A stretch of 64,000 nucleotides of DNA from Pirellulaceae bacterium (GCA_028280445.1 JANQLU010000098.1:1-64000); one strand, 5' to 3'. Positions 16,201-25,772 are shown, counted from the stretch's first letter. Numbers and translations: made by a program. The notes: generated by a model from the sequence alone, not told the origin.

Positions 16201-16668
16201 CTAAGACGTGTGATTGGTGGGGCTGGGAACGCTGCTCAGTTGGGCCAGCAATTGCAAAACGCCATTGAGATGAGCCAAACGTGGCCCAAATCGATCCACA
16301 AATTCGTTGAGGACAAACTCACCGTCCATCATTGCCTCAAAATTGTCGTTGATTTCATGAGTCAAGTTCTCAAGAAATTCGGTTTGAACCTGGCTCAACG
16401 ATTCGGCAGCCGCACGGCAGCGACGCGCAAGAATTGGATTAGCTTCTTTCCATTGACCGAGTTCTGCGGCGCGTTGTCGTTGCGCGGCACTCATTTGATC
16501 AACGAGTTCCTCGAGCAACTCGTTTTGCCGATCCTGTCCCATCACCAGATGTCGCAACAATTCGACGACTTCTTGACCGGCATTTGCACTTTCAGTTTCG
16601 TTTTGGTGTGATCCGGGAGAAACATCAATTCGAAACATGGGTGAAATGTTTTGAGGTTCCTGGTTCAT
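16201..16668 (-). CDS. Hypothetical helical protein
   Basis: This is a 155-residue protein, predicted all helical, with Gln/Glu-rich stretches (VVELLRHLVMGQDRQNELLE, then QMSAAQRQRAAELGQW) that suggest a coiled coil. It has no membrane segment, signal peptide or known motif. ATG 16668 is preceded on the minus strand by GGAGAG. It is divergent from the gene pair at 17109 across a 440-base gap and probably cotranscribed with the hydrolase. I do not recognise a family. Confidence 0.65.
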   Translation of the reverse strand: MNQEPQNISPMFRIDVSPGSHQNETESANAGQEVVELLRHLVMGQDRQNELLEELVDQMSAAQRQRAAELGQWKEANPILARRCRAAAESLSQVQTEFLENLTHEINDNFEAMMDGEFVLNEFVDRFGPRLAHLNGVLQLLAQLSSVPSPTNHTS

Positions 16669-17108
16669 TTTCTCTCCGGTTTATTTTTTATTTAACGTTC
16701 TAAAGCTCCAGTATAGACAGCCCTTAAAACAGTGTCGAGCAATATCTGAAATTCGAAAACACAAAACCAAAAACACTTGAACAAAAATAAATTCATCCAA
16801 ATTCTCTACGCGATAATGCAAGTTCTGTTATGTAAAAAACTTTCGTGAATAAACAGGACCATCAAGATCGTTAAACTCGATCACAATCCACTTTTTCCGC
16901 TGAAAAACAGCGTGCTTGCAGTACGAATGCCGGGGAATGAAATTCAGGAAATTCGTTGCAAACAAAATTCTCGAAATGCTCAATCGTACGCGTCACCAGA
17001 AGCCGAAAAAACAATAAGAGTTTTGCCGAAAACTCTTGACATAGGACATTGTGCTATTAGGCCCCTTGGGGAACCCAACAAAGACTTGCTATCAGAGACC
17101 CCCAGCGA
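16669..17108. other. Divergent intergenic region, 440 bases
   Basis: AT-rich, presumably holding promoters for both directions. TTGACA occurs at 17036, but the best following TATTAG is only 13 bases away, too close for a standard promoter. A GTG-started frame of 66 codons (16912-17112) has no family signal and I do not count it as a gene. Confidence 0.5.
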
Positions 17109-17636
17109 ATGACTGACCATCAGCAAGAGAATGAACGAATCAAGAAATTTGGCTATCTCTCAATCGTGCCGCTTGAAAACGAACGATTGAGTGGCGGCTA
17201 TCTCGTATTGGACCATTTCGGAAGACCTTGCGAATTCCATTTTTCCGTACCGTTTTCCGCGGACGTAGCCCAAAAAATTTTGTTTGGCCGAACGTTTACC
17301 GAGTTCGTTTATTGTGAACAAATGGGTCGGCCATTGCTGCAAAAATCGCGGCCCGTACCAGGATTGATTTTGGTTCAACAGCCTCAATTGCTCGAACTGG
17401 GTGCGAGTGATTTTCCAGTCGTTTATGTCGAGCCCGACCCATCATCATCCGCTCCATCACTGGCGCAACATCATCAAATTTTTCAGTTCTCCGGTCAAAC
17501 ATTTGTGATACATCGCGACGCCGACTCGCTCGAGTTGCAGCAGAGAATTCAGCGGTTTCCCGATGTTAGCTTTATCCTCGAACCGTTCGAACGAATTCAC
17601 GAAGCCATTTCACAAGCCCAACGAGCAGCCGCCTGA
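17109..17636 (+). CDS. Hypothetical protein paired with SNF2 ATPase
   Basis: This is a 175-residue soluble protein: KKFGYLSIVPLENERLSGGY, then GRPCEFHFSVPF. The first half looks like a small beta-rich domain and the C terminus is helical (PFERIHEAISQAQRAAA). No catalytic motif is seen. It is nine bases upstream of the SNF2 gene, so they form an operon and may act together on nucleic acid. I do not recognise a named family; a planctomycete-conserved unknown is likely. Confidence 0.7.
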   Translation: MTDHQQENERIKKFGYLSIVPLENERLSGGYLVLDHFGRPCEFHFSVPFSADVAQKILFGRTFTEFVYCEQMGRPLLQKSRPVPGLILVQQPQLLELGASDFPVVYVEPDPSSSAPSLAQHHQIFQFSGQTFVIHRDADSLELQQRIQRFPDVSFILEPFERIHEAISQAQRAAA

Positions 17637-17645
17637 CACCATAAA

Positions 17646-19316
17646 ATGGAAACGAATCTTTTTCTACCTGAAATTCAATCTCGGCTGGGAATCCAACATG
17701 GCGATGCTCCCAAAATCATCTCGCTGAAATCGCAAACCAAACCGATCAAAATCAAATCGTTTCAATTTGACACTGGTGCTCAGCAGACGTTTTTTAAAAA
17801 GCCCAAGGCTATCGGTAAACCTCCAAGCGATTCACAGAAACAAAAAATAAAGCGTGACCCCAAACGAAATTCACGCCTTCGGCCGCCCAAAGATATCATC
17901 AAGCTGCAAGACCGACTGTTTTATGTTTTGCAGCCGCCAATCGAAACGTTGACCGACAACGGCTTGATCGAGTTTCCGTTTGAACCGTTTCCGTACCAAT
18001 ACGAAGGCATCGCTTTTCTCTATCCGCGGCATGCCGCCATTCTGGCCGATGAGATGGGGTTGGGAAAAACGATGCAGGCGATCTCAACCGTGCGTTTGTT
18101 GGTTCGTAGCGGTGAAGTGAAAAACGTGTTGCTGATCTGCCCCAAACCACTGGTACCAAACTGGTTGAGAGAATTCAAATTGTGGGCGCCGGAAATTGGC
18201 GTCAGTGTGATCGAAGGTAACCAATCCAAACGTGAATTCCAGTGGCGTCAAGAAAACGTACCGGTCACGATTGCCAATTATGAACTGGTGACCCGCGACC
18301 AGATTGCCGTAAATACGCCGGATGTCCAGTTTGATTTGGTCATTCTCGACGAGGCCCAACGAATCAAAAACAAAAATAGCACGACCAGCAAAGTCGTTCG
18401 CGGGATTCATCGTCGACGGAGTTGGGCATTGACCGGCACTCCAATCGAAAACAGCCAGGACGATATCGTCGGTATCTTTGAATTTCTAAATAGCGGGTAC
18501 CTGCATTCCGACATGCCCGCTCATCGACTTGCCTCGGAAGTCAGCGATTACATCATTCGCCGCACGAAAGACGAAGTTCTGACCGATATGCCTCCCCGAC
18601 TGACACGCGACGCCGAAATCTATCTTACGCCGGAGCAAGCGGCACGATATCAACAGGCCGAGGAAGCTGGCGTCATCAAACTCAACAATTTAGGTCACGA
18701 GATCACAATTCAACATGTTTTTGAATTGGTTTTGCGCTTGAAGCAGATTTGCAATTTCGATCCAGTCACCGGTGCCAGTGCAAAAATGGAACGCCTCGAA
18801 GCGGACCTCGATGAAATTGCCAAAAGCGGACAAAAAGCAATCGTCTTCAGCCAATGGGTCAACACACTCGATGTGATCGGCGACAAATTGGCCAAGTTCA
18901 ACCCGCTGGCGTATCACGGCCGGATCCCGACAAAAAAACGGGAACCCATTTTGGCTGAGTTCAAAGAAAATCCTGAACGCCACGTTTTGCTGATGAGTTA
19001 TGGTGCCGGCAGTGTCGGACTCAATCTACAGTTTTGTCGATACGTGTTTTTGTTCGATCGCTGGTGGAACCCCGCTGTCGAAGATCAAGCCATCAATCGC
19101 GCTCACCGAATTGGCGTCCAAGGAAGTGTCACTGTAACGAGAATGTTGACTCTCGGCACGATCGAAGAAAGGATTGACCAGGTTCTTGACGAAAAACGGC
19201 AGTTATTCGAGACCATTTTGTCAAAAACAGATGAACCTGCTAATCTAGGGTTAAGCAAAAATGAGATCTTTGGGCTGTTTGATATCCGAACTCCCAAACA
19301 GAACAATGTCGCATAA
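17646..19316 (+). CDS. SNF2/SWI2-family ATPase
   Basis: Helicase motifs in order: ADEMGLGKT (Walker A, about residues 134-142), DEAQ (235-238), LTGTPIEN, the second RecA-like domain with KAIVFSQWVNTLD, and FDRWWNPAVEDQAINRAHRI near 485. This is the helicase core used to move along double-stranded DNA or displace proteins such as stalled RNA polymerase. It lacks SWIM and SNF2_N-assoc extensions of RapA-type proteins; the first 110 residues are basic and unassigned. The 556-residue length is short for the family. Cotranscribed with the small gene at 17109. Confidence 0.9.
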   Translation: METNLFLPEIQSRLGIQHGDAPKIISLKSQTKPIKIKSFQFDTGAQQTFFKKPKAIGKPPSDSQKQKIKRDPKRNSRLRPPKDIIKLQDRLFYVLQPPIETLTDNGLIEFPFEPFPYQYEGIAFLYPRHAAILADEMGLGKTMQAISTVRLLVRSGEVKNVLLICPKPLVPNWLREFKLWAPEIGVSVIEGNQSKREFQWRQENVPVTIANYELVTRDQIAVNTPDVQFDLVILDEAQRIKNKNSTTSKVVRGIHRRRSWALTGTPIENSQDDIVGIFEFLNSGYLHSDMPAHRLASEVSDYIIRRTKDEVLTDMPPRLTRDAEIYLTPEQAARYQQAEEAGVIKLNNLGHEITIQHVFELVLRLKQICNFDPVTGASAKMERLEADLDEIAKSGQKAIVFSQWVNTLDVIGDKLAKFNPLAYHGRIPTKKREPILAEFKENPERHVLLMSYGAGSVGLNLQFCRYVFLFDRWWNPAVEDQAINRAHRIGVQGSVTVTRMLTLGTIEERIDQVLDEKRQLFETILSKTDEPANLGLSKNEIFGLFDIRTPKQNNVA

Positions 19317-19410
19317 CCTGTTCCCGACACGTTTCTGAAATCAGTCGTGAATCATCCGTGTGATTCCAACCACACCCAACAGTATCATCTGACTTGCGCC
19401 AAAATAAAAT

Positions 19411-19497
19411 CGCAACCCGAAACGTTAGTGAGGGACCACGTTTTACCGCACATCTGTGTTGTTTCCGGTCCCTCGCTCACGCTTCGCGCTTATGATT
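19411..19497. repeat. Type C palindromic repeat, copy 1
   Basis: Arms start ACCCGAAACGTTAGTGAGGG and return as GGTCCCTCGCTCACGCTTCG. Copies lie at 46612-46697 and 61947-62029. It lies between the SNF2 gene and the sulfotransferase and is the only content of that gap. Confidence 0.8.
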
Positions 19498-19555
19498 GTA
19501 GAAAGCCGTTACCAATTGCAGTTGCGATTCCTGACGCCATGACCCAATAAATTGC

Positions 19556-20764
19556 ATGAACCAAACGCCGATTGAAAAATCAAACGAAGAATTCGACTTG
19601 GGTAAATCCGAGCCCAAATCGAATTCGTATCCACCCTGGTCACCGCGATTCTGGAATGGCATGCGTTTGGGGGATTTTTTTCGTTTGCAAAATGAAAATC
19701 GTTTCCGCGTATCCCCCATGCGTTTCGCAATGTTTGGGATGATCACCGGTTGCGCCTCGATGGTGTCAGTATTATCGATGGCGCAAAAGATTTTTCGCGG
19801 TCGGCGAATCGATGAAACGGTCATCGACCAACCACCCCTGTTTGTGCTCGGACACTGGCGCACCGGAACAACTTTACTCCACGAGTTGTTAGGCAAAGAC
19901 GAACGATTTTCCTTTCCGACGACTTACGATTGTTTTTGTCCCAGTCATTTCTTGATTTCGCGACCGCTGTTGCGATGGCTTGTCTCGGTGACACTGCCAC
20001 GCCGTCGGCCGATGGACAATATGAGCAACGGAGTTGATTTTCCACAAGAAGATGAATTTGCGCTATGTGCTCTCGGCGCTCCGACACCGTATCGTCGCAT
20101 TGCTTTTCCAAACAATGGACCGGTTCACCAGAATTTGCTGAGCATGAAACAGGTTGACCCGGACGTTTTGGAAAAATTTCGCAGCTCACTCGAATATTTT
20201 TGCAAAGCGCTGACCTATCGCGATGGAAAACGCCTGCTGCTCAAATCTCCAACGCATACTGGTCGTATCGATTTTCTAAACGAATTGTTCCCTCGTTCGC
20301 AATTTGTGCATTTGTCTCGCCATCCCTATTCGATCATTCCATCGACGATCCATTTGTGGAAATCGCTGGACAAATACCAAGCGTTTCAAATTCCGAAATA
20401 CACAGACGAACAGCTGTTGGAATTCATCTTGGATTCGTTCGAATTGATGTACGAATCCTATTTCGAACAACGAAAAAATGTTGACCAAAGCAATTTGTTG
20501 GAAATCCGTTTTGAAGATATGGTGAAAGATCCTGTTGAATGTCTCCACCAGGTTTATACATCGCTTGGTTTGCCGAATTTTGACGAGGCCAAACCCGCGT
20601 TCCTGGCCAGTGTCGAACAACGCAAATCACACCAGATCAACAAAAAGAAGTTCGACAATCGAATTAAATCGGCGATTGATTCGCGATTGAAACGCTACAT
20701 GCAGGAATTCGGCTATGAGGCCGAAGAACTTCAATCCAAGAAAATCAATTCCGACGTTGCTTGA
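19556..20764 (+). CDS. Sulfotransferase family protein
   Basis: The PAPS-binding loop is HWRTGTTLLHELL (5' phosphosulfate site, about residues 98-110), and the 3' phosphate site follows in LLKSPTHTGRIDFLNELFP with VHLSRHPYSIIPS. These define the PAPS-dependent sulfotransferase fold (PF13469-like). At 402 residues and with one hydrophobic segment near residue 60, it may be membrane associated. The substrate is unknown; sulfated surface polysaccharide or lipid is plausible for a planctomycete but is inference. It converges on flhB with a 7-base gap. Confidence 0.88.
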   Translation: MNQTPIEKSNEEFDLGKSEPKSNSYPPWSPRFWNGMRLGDFFRLQNENRFRVSPMRFAMFGMITGCASMVSVLSMAQKIFRGRRIDETVIDQPPLFVLGHWRTGTTLLHELLGKDERFSFPTTYDCFCPSHFLISRPLLRWLVSVTLPRRRPMDNMSNGVDFPQEDEFALCALGAPTPYRRIAFPNNGPVHQNLLSMKQVDPDVLEKFRSSLEYFCKALTYRDGKRLLLKSPTHTGRIDFLNELFPRSQFVHLSRHPYSIIPSTIHLWKSLDKYQAFQIPKYTDEQLLEFILDSFELMYESYFEQRKNVDQSNLLEIRFEDMVKDPVECLHQVYTSLGLPNFDEAKPAFLASVEQRKSHQINKKKFDNRIKSAIDSRLKRYMQEFGYEAEELQSKKINSDVA

Positions 20765-20771
20765 AATTTAT

Positions 20772-21512
20772 TTAGCGTTGTGAATAAAACTCGCGCCGAC
20801 GTGCCGCAATTTGTGGATCCGTTTCGATTTCACGCACCTCATCCCGCAATTCGTCAGGAGTCATGCGAATCCGATTCTCGTATTTGATCCATTGTCGAAA
20901 ATAATCGATGCCTGACAAAACCAGCAAAACAAATGCGGCAACAAAACAGCATTTGAAGATTAGAGTTGAAAGAGATTCCAGCATCTCGCGCGCTGTCAGC
21001 TGCTGCCACGACTGGTCAAAACAGAAAACTGCCTTCAAATCGGGTTTTGCTACCAAATAAACCGCAGTCACGATGGCCGTGATTTTTAACAAACTGATGC
21101 CAAACGACGAAACGTTGTCGAATGAAAAAAAATGGGCCAGCCCTCGAAACACTCGCAATCCGCCTTTTTTTCTTTTGAGAGTAAACCGGCCCGACTGCAA
21201 ATAGTTCATTCCCAAAATCACCAACAACGTCAATCCAGCGGCTGAACCAAATGCTACAGCGAGTTTGACAACCACCGCAGTGGTGAATCGTTGCAACGTC
21301 TGAACATCTGAAAATTTTTCCGTCTCGGTTTCCCACACCCAGCTGGCGAATTGTTCAAACCAGGTGATCGCTCCATTGACACTTGCGGCAGCCAAAGCCA
21401 ATAGCGCCAAGAAAATAATTGCGGACGACAACTCGGCGCTATGCGCGACGTCGCCTTCGGCTCGTAGTCGTTTTCGTCGTTGTTGGGTTGCTGGCAGCGA
21501 ACGATTTTCCAT
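20772..21512 (-). CDS. flhB: FlhB flagellar export protein lacking the autocleavage domain
   Basis: The N-terminal part is clear FlhB: ATQQRRKRLRAEGDVAHSAE, four membrane helices, and the start of the cytoplasmic region RMTPDELRDEVREIETDPQI. In ordinary FlhB that is followed by about 110 residues with the NPTH autocleavage site that switches export from rod/hook to filament. Here the protein stops at residue 246, right after REFYSQR. The adjoining bases belong to the converging sulfotransferase and no NPTH remnant is visible in any frame. A separate C-terminal subunit elsewhere, or loss of the switch, are both possible. Last gene of the flagellar operon, eight bases after fliR. Confidence 0.85.
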   Translation of the reverse strand: MENRSLPATQQRRKRLRAEGDVAHSAELSSAIIFLALLALAAASVNGAITWFEQFASWVWETETEKFSDVQTLQRFTTAVVVKLAVAFGSAAGLTLLVILGMNYLQSGRFTLKRKKGGLRVFRGLAHFFSFDNVSSFGISLLKITAIVTAVYLVAKPDLKAVFCFDQSWQQLTAREMLESLSTLIFKCCFVAAFVLLVLSGIDYFRQWIKYENRIRMTPDELRDEVREIETDPQIAARRREFYSQR

Positions 21513-21519
21513 CGAACCG

Positions 21520-22290
21520 TTATCCTTTCGTCGATGTAAAAATCTGGCTCATGAAATTTTCAGTCGCCGTTTCGATCTGCTCGCCAAAAAAAATCGCAGC
21601 AGCACCAATCGAGAGCATCACTCCAATCAACGTTGCCGCGGCGGTCAGCGGCAATCCAACCTGCCACATCGATAGTTGTGGAATCGAACGGCTCATGACA
21701 CCGACCAACATCACGGCCAACATTTGGCAAATCAATACAGGCAACGCTATTTTCAATCCCAACCCAAATGTCAGCGGAACTGCGGCAAGCAGCTGTCGCA
21801 GATTTTCAGAGTTTGGCAAATCGGCTCCGAGTGGCATGACCATCATGGATTCGATGATCGAACTCACCAGTAGCCCAGGTCCGCCTATCAAAATAAAGAC
21901 GGTGATCGCGATGAGATCGAACAACCGCCCCATCGACGTGGACGCCTCGGAGTTTTGGTCCGTCGCCTGGCTCAATCCCAAAGGGGTGCCAATCAATTCG
22001 CCGGCAAACAACATGGCTTTAAAAATGACATGAACCGCCAGACCAAAAAGTGCGCCGATAATAAACTCACCGATCGATTGTGATGCCAGCTGACCGACAC
22101 CGTCGAATGATACTTGTTGAATGTTGGCAAACAGAGGAAAAACCGAAAACGAAACCAGCAGACACAACACGATTCGAAATCGCACGGTAATCACTTTGGC
22201 ACTAAAGAACGGTGCGCCAAACATCATTCCGGCCATGCGTGCGGCGACCAACACAAACGTCGCGAACGAAATGTCGCTCCAATTGCTCAA
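21520..22290 (-). CDS. fliR: Flagellar export gate protein FliR
   Basis: It has 256 residues and six membrane helices with family features: FVLVAARMAGMMFGAPFFSA at the N terminus, SIGEFIIGALFGLAVHVIFK and GELIGTPLGLSQA in the middle. FliR joins FliP and FliQ in the export gate of the flagellar basal body. Its start overlaps the fliQ end by four bases. Confidence 0.93.
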   Translation of the reverse strand: MSNWSDISFATFVLVAARMAGMMFGAPFFSAKVITVRFRIVLCLLVSFSVFPLFANIQQVSFDGVGQLASQSIGEFIIGALFGLAVHVIFKAMLFAGELIGTPLGLSQATDQNSEASTSMGRLFDLIAITVFILIGGPGLLVSSIIESMMVMPLGADLPNSENLRQLLAAVPLTFGLGLKIALPVLICQMLAVMLVGVMSRSIPQLSMWQVGLPLTAAATLIGVMLSIGAAAIFFGEQIETATENFMSQIFTSTKG

Positions 22291-22568
22291 GGCTGTTGCC
22301 TCGTAATGACTTGTGGAATCTCTTTCAGTGTTTGCTGACTGTAGTCTGCCATCTTTTCAAAAAACCATGGCAGACACAGGCAGATCACAACCAATATCGC
22401 AATCAACTTGGGCGCAAAACTCAATGTGTGATCTTGGACCTGAGTGATTGATTGCAGAATTCCAATCAGCAGACCGACAACCAGACCGACTGCCAGGATC
22501 GGCGCAGCCAACCAGAGCACTTGAATCATTGCCTGTTGTGTCATCTCGGCAGCACTTGCGGCATCCAT
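22287..22568 (-). CDS. fliQ: Flagellar export gate protein FliQ
   Basis: This 93-residue protein has two membrane helices: MIQVLWLAAPILAVGLVVGL and a second with LIAILVVICLCLPWF, separated by the conserved QSITQVQDHTLSFAPK loop. Length and order (fliP-fliQ-fliR) are standard. Confidence 0.94.
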   Translation of the reverse strand: MDAASAAEMTQQAMIQVLWLAAPILAVGLVVGLLIGILQSITQVQDHTLSFAPKLIAILVVICLCLPWFFEKMADYSQQTLKEIPQVITRQQP

Positions 22569-22589
22569 CGTTTTCGTCCTTTATTCACG

Positions 22590-23471
22590 TCAAGCGTACG
22601 GTGCAAAACTCTCCAGCAGCATGCCAATCACCAAATGCCAACCGTCAACCACCACAAACAAAATCAGCTTGAGCGGCAGGCTCACCATGGTCGGAGGCAG
22701 CATAAACATGCCCATCGATATGGTCACGCTGGAAACCACAAGGTCGATCACCAGAAACGGCAGAAAGATCTGAAAGCCCATTAAAAAAGCAATCTTCAAT
22801 TCGCTGATGACAAATGCCGGAAGCAAGACCTGGATCGGGACATCATTAAACGTTTCAGGGGATTCCTGCTGCTCGTCCTCGGGCAGATATTTGTAAAACA
22901 GCCAAATGTCATTCGTGTTTTCTGCCATCGCAATTTGTCGGCTCATGAAACGCCGCAAAGGTCGAGTTCCTGCCTCCCAGGCTTCGCTCCAAGCGATTTC
23001 TTTGTTCACATAGGGATCAATCGCGTCTTTTTTGACATCGTTCCAAACCGGTGCCATCACCAACAAAGTCACGAACAGCGCTAACGCAGTGATCACTTGA
23101 TTGGGTGGCAGATTCTGGCCGCCAAATGCTTGACGCAGCAGCGATAGGACGACCACCACACGTACATAGCAAGTCGTCATCAACAAAATAGCGGGAGCAA
23201 GGCTTAGCACACCCAACATCAACACAGCTTTGAGTGTCGATGGCAGTTGTTCGGGTGAGGTAACATCACCAACCAGTTTTTTTAATCCGGCGTTGGGATT
23301 GTCGGTAACGGTTTGTTCAACGGCGGGTGCTTTTTTTTCTGACGATTGGGATTGGGCGGCACAGCGGCTTGCCGGGATATGCACCAATACCAGCAAGGCA
23401 ATGATGACACCGACGCTTCGTGTGATCCGATAAAAATTGTTCATGCTGGACAATCGCAAATTCCTTTTCAT
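22590..23471 (-). CDS. fliP: Flagellar export gate protein FliP
   Basis: A cleavable signal peptide and a short polar linker precede the FliP core: LAPAILLMTTCYVRVVVVLS, RQAFGGQNLPPNQVITALAL, then FMSRQIA, and at the end ISELKIAFLMGFQIFLPFLV with LPPTMVSLPLKLILFV. Length 293 is slightly above average because of the periplasmic linker. Two starts are possible, ATG 23471 or the Met ten codons in; the second also gives a good signal peptide. Confidence 0.94.
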   Translation of the reverse strand: MKRNLRLSSMNNFYRITRSVGVIIALLVLVHIPASRCAAQSQSSEKKAPAVEQTVTDNPNAGLKKLVGDVTSPEQLPSTLKAVLMLGVLSLAPAILLMTTCYVRVVVVLSLLRQAFGGQNLPPNQVITALALFVTLLVMAPVWNDVKKDAIDPYVNKEIAWSEAWEAGTRPLRRFMSRQIAMAENTNDIWLFYKYLPEDEQQESPETFNDVPIQVLLPAFVISELKIAFLMGFQIFLPFLVIDLVVSSVTISMGMFMLPPTMVSLPLKLILFVVVDGWHLVIGMLLESFAPYA

Positions 23472-23488
23472 GGCGGGGCAAAAGTCAT

Positions 23489-24292
23489 TTACGCTTCGAA
23501 AACGTTACTGGACGAACGACGCGGATTGATCTCGTCGTCAATTTCGCCATTGATTTGTGACGGGTACATGCGTTGCGCTCGCCGCTGCTGGCGAATCTGA
23601 TTCGTGATCCGGCGAAAGTTCTGGAAATCTTCAACCGCGCGTCCACGTTGCATGATCGAAATCACATGTTCAACTTCGACGGGATCGTCAATCTCGCCGA
23701 CGGTTTCAACCGAGCTTGTGGTAACTGACAACAGCAAAATTTTGCTGCCCAGGCGAACCAGTTGCAAACGTCGCCGCTGATCCAACGGAACTTGTCCGAG
23801 TACTTGAATCACTTCGTCTGGAACTTTGCCAGAGATATTCCCACCGTTTCGTTTGGCAAACACCGTCAACGCGTAAAAAATTGCCAGGACCAACGACAAT
23901 CCGCCGACAACTTTCAAAAACGGTTTGGTGGACCGAATCGTGCTCATCGACCCAAGCGGGTTAGGTTGGTCACCGGGCTTTGAATCTAATTTTTGGTTGA
24001 GGGGATCTTGTTTTCCGCCGGTTTGGCTAACATCGCTGCTGGTCGAATGAGTGGATACGTATTTATCACCGACGATATTTTGTGATTTGAGTTGAATCGA
24101 ATACTGTTCGGTAGAATCGCTATCGGTTTGATGCGTTTGTTTTTTAACGGCCGGTTTCAACGGACCAAATCGCGTCGGCGGTTCGTTTTGTTTGGATGGC
24201 CAACCTTGCTGATTCGTTTGACTCCACGCGAAGCTGGCCATCAGCAATGCAAAACATCCTGTCATCATGATTTGAAAAATTGACCGTCGCAT
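23489..24292 (-). CDS. FliO-like flagellar protein
   Basis: A signal peptide (LMASFAWSQ), a long polar periplasmic part, one membrane helix (VVGGLSLVLAIFYALTVFAK) and a small cytoplasmic domain are seen. The last domain has VIQVLGQVPLDQRRRLQLVR and LGSKILLLSV, which is the FliO pattern. FliO helps assemble FliP. At 267 residues it is longer than usual FliO (about 100-220) owing to the periplasmic part. It lies between fliF and fliP in the operon. Confidence 0.8.
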   Translation of the reverse strand: MRRSIFQIMMTGCFALLMASFAWSQTNQQGWPSKQNEPPTRFGPLKPAVKKQTHQTDSDSTEQYSIQLKSQNIVGDKYVSTHSTSSDVSQTGGKQDPLNQKLDSKPGDQPNPLGSMSTIRSTKPFLKVVGGLSLVLAIFYALTVFAKRNGGNISGKVPDEVIQVLGQVPLDQRRRLQLVRLGSKILLLSVTTSSVETVGEIDDPVEVEHVISIMQRGRAVEDFQNFRRITNQIRQQRRAQRMYPSQINGEIDDEINPRRSSSNVFEA

Positions 24293-24302
24293 TTTTTGCT
24301 CC

Positions 24303-25766
24303 TTAAGCCGCCTCTTTGATCCAATCTTTCAGGATTTCCGTGGCGTGCTCTGGGTTTTGCTTAATCAAGTCGACAACTTCTTGTTGCAACCTCCGATCCA
24401 CAGGCAGTTCCTGGGAGAGTTCAGGGGTCAATGGAATCACTGAATGATCCACTGGTTTGTTCTCACCCGTTCGGATTCCCGCGTTGGCGGAGTTTGGTAT
24501 AGCGGACGAGGGAGTAGTTTCTCGGGATGGCTGTTTTGAATCGCTCCGGCGAATGAGCAGAAGTACACAAATCATTCCACCTAGAATCACCGACAGCGTG
24601 AGCCAGTTTTGTTTTATCCACTGCGTCAATTCGGAAACATTCAGATCGTTCGAATGCCCGAGCGCCTTGCTTTGCAGAATCTCCGAATCCGGAATCACGG
24701 CAACCGTGCAACCGTATTTTGGAAATTGCGTCGTGATGATCTGTCGCGTCAGGTCGAGGATTTGACGTTTCATATCATTGAATGCATTTTCAGGTTTGAT
24801 TTGAGACATCGATTGGCCGCGAGATTGCAACCAATATTGCAATGCGGCCTGATCGACTCCAATCAATATTCGAATGGACTCGATATTCGCATTTGCATCG
24901 GGTTTTTCCTGAGGTTCGATTGAAATGGGCTGGTTGGCACCGGCTGAAAGGATTTGCTGGGTTTCGAGCGACTTGGATTCGGTGTCATTGGTCGCATCGG
25001 CAACTTCGATATTGATCTCGCCGAAGCGAGCCAGTTTTTGCCGAATCAAATTGGTAATCTCATTGACAATCAACTGTCGCGATTCTGGAGTGGAGCCCGA
25101 GGTTACGGAGCCTCCCGATACGCTGATGTTGGCGTTAACATCCGAAATCACGACGTCATCTTCGTCGACACCTGCGATGGCACCGATCACCAGCTGACGA
25201 ATCGTTTTAAATTGTGAACGTGTCAGGAATTGGTCACGGTAGCATCTGATGGCCACCACTACCGAACGTTTAACTTGTGGCTTGATCCCTGAAGTTTTTA
25301 ATTCGTCGTACTCTACCCAGGCTTGTTGGACAAAATTCATCTTGCTGATCAGCCGCTCGAGGCGCTCTTTTTTGGCCTGGTGTTGCCGCCGCAAACGTTC
25401 TTCGCGCGGCAATAAATTCGTCAACGGAGACGGTGTATTTTGGCGTGCAAATTCTTGTGGGATCGCGGCGTGTTTATCCAGTGATTTCAAATATTCATCT
25501 CGTTTGATTTGCGGAACCGACATCCGCCCACGTTCGATTTTAAAATCGTTCAAGCCCGATTTTCCGAAAGCAATCTGCATCCGGTTGAGATCAAATTCAT
25601 TGAATGCGTGGCCACCGAACAAAAACACACGTTTGTTTTGCCGGTTTTTCTGGATCACGTAAAAACCACCCGTCGCGATCATGACGGCCACCAACCCCAA
25701 AACAACCGTTCGTTTGTTTTGGATTACCCACGGCGCGATTCGATTCAATTGTTGATGATTTGACAT
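24303..25766 (-). CDS. fliF: FliF-like flagellar MS-ring protein
   Basis: Two membrane helices frame a periplasmic part: near residues 20-38 (VVLGLVAVMIATGGFYVI) and 385-405 (WLTLSVILGGMICVLLLI). Inside, MNFVQQAWVEYDEL and VKRSVVVAIRCYRDQFLTRS with VIGAIAGVDEDDVVISDVN match the ring-building region of FliF/YscJ proteins. The C terminus, VDLIKQNPEHATEILKDWIK, is the FliG-binding tail. At 487 residues it is shorter than enteric FliF (about 550) and the N-terminal region diverges. Between the ATPase-like gene and fliO-like gene of the operon. Confidence 0.8.
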   Translation of the reverse strand: MSNHQQLNRIAPWVIQNKRTVVLGLVAVMIATGGFYVIQKNRQNKRVFLFGGHAFNEFDLNRMQIAFGKSGLNDFKIERGRMSVPQIKRDEYLKSLDKHAAIPQEFARQNTPSPLTNLLPREERLRRQHQAKKERLERLISKMNFVQQAWVEYDELKTSGIKPQVKRSVVVAIRCYRDQFLTRSQFKTIRQLVIGAIAGVDEDDVVISDVNANISVSGGSVTSGSTPESRQLIVNEITNLIRQKLARFGEINIEVADATNDTESKSLETQQILSAGANQPISIEPQEKPDANANIESIRILIGVDQAALQYWLQSRGQSMSQIKPENAFNDMKRQILDLTRQIITTQFPKYGCTVAVIPDSEILQSKALGHSNDLNVSELTQWIKQNWLTLSVILGGMICVLLLIRRSDSKQPSRETTPSSAIPNSANAGIRTGENKPVDHSVIPLTPELSQELPVDRRLQQEVVDLIKQNPEHATEILKDWIKEAA

Positions 25767-25772
25767 GCGAAA

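Noticed and set aside
16912..17112. A 66-codon frame ending at the start of the 17109 gene
   Set aside because: GTG start, no ribosome binding site and no protein-like motif; the four-base overlap alone is not enough.
21419..22033. A 204-codon plus-strand frame over flhB and fliR
   Set aside because: Both flagellar genes are well supported on the minus strand.
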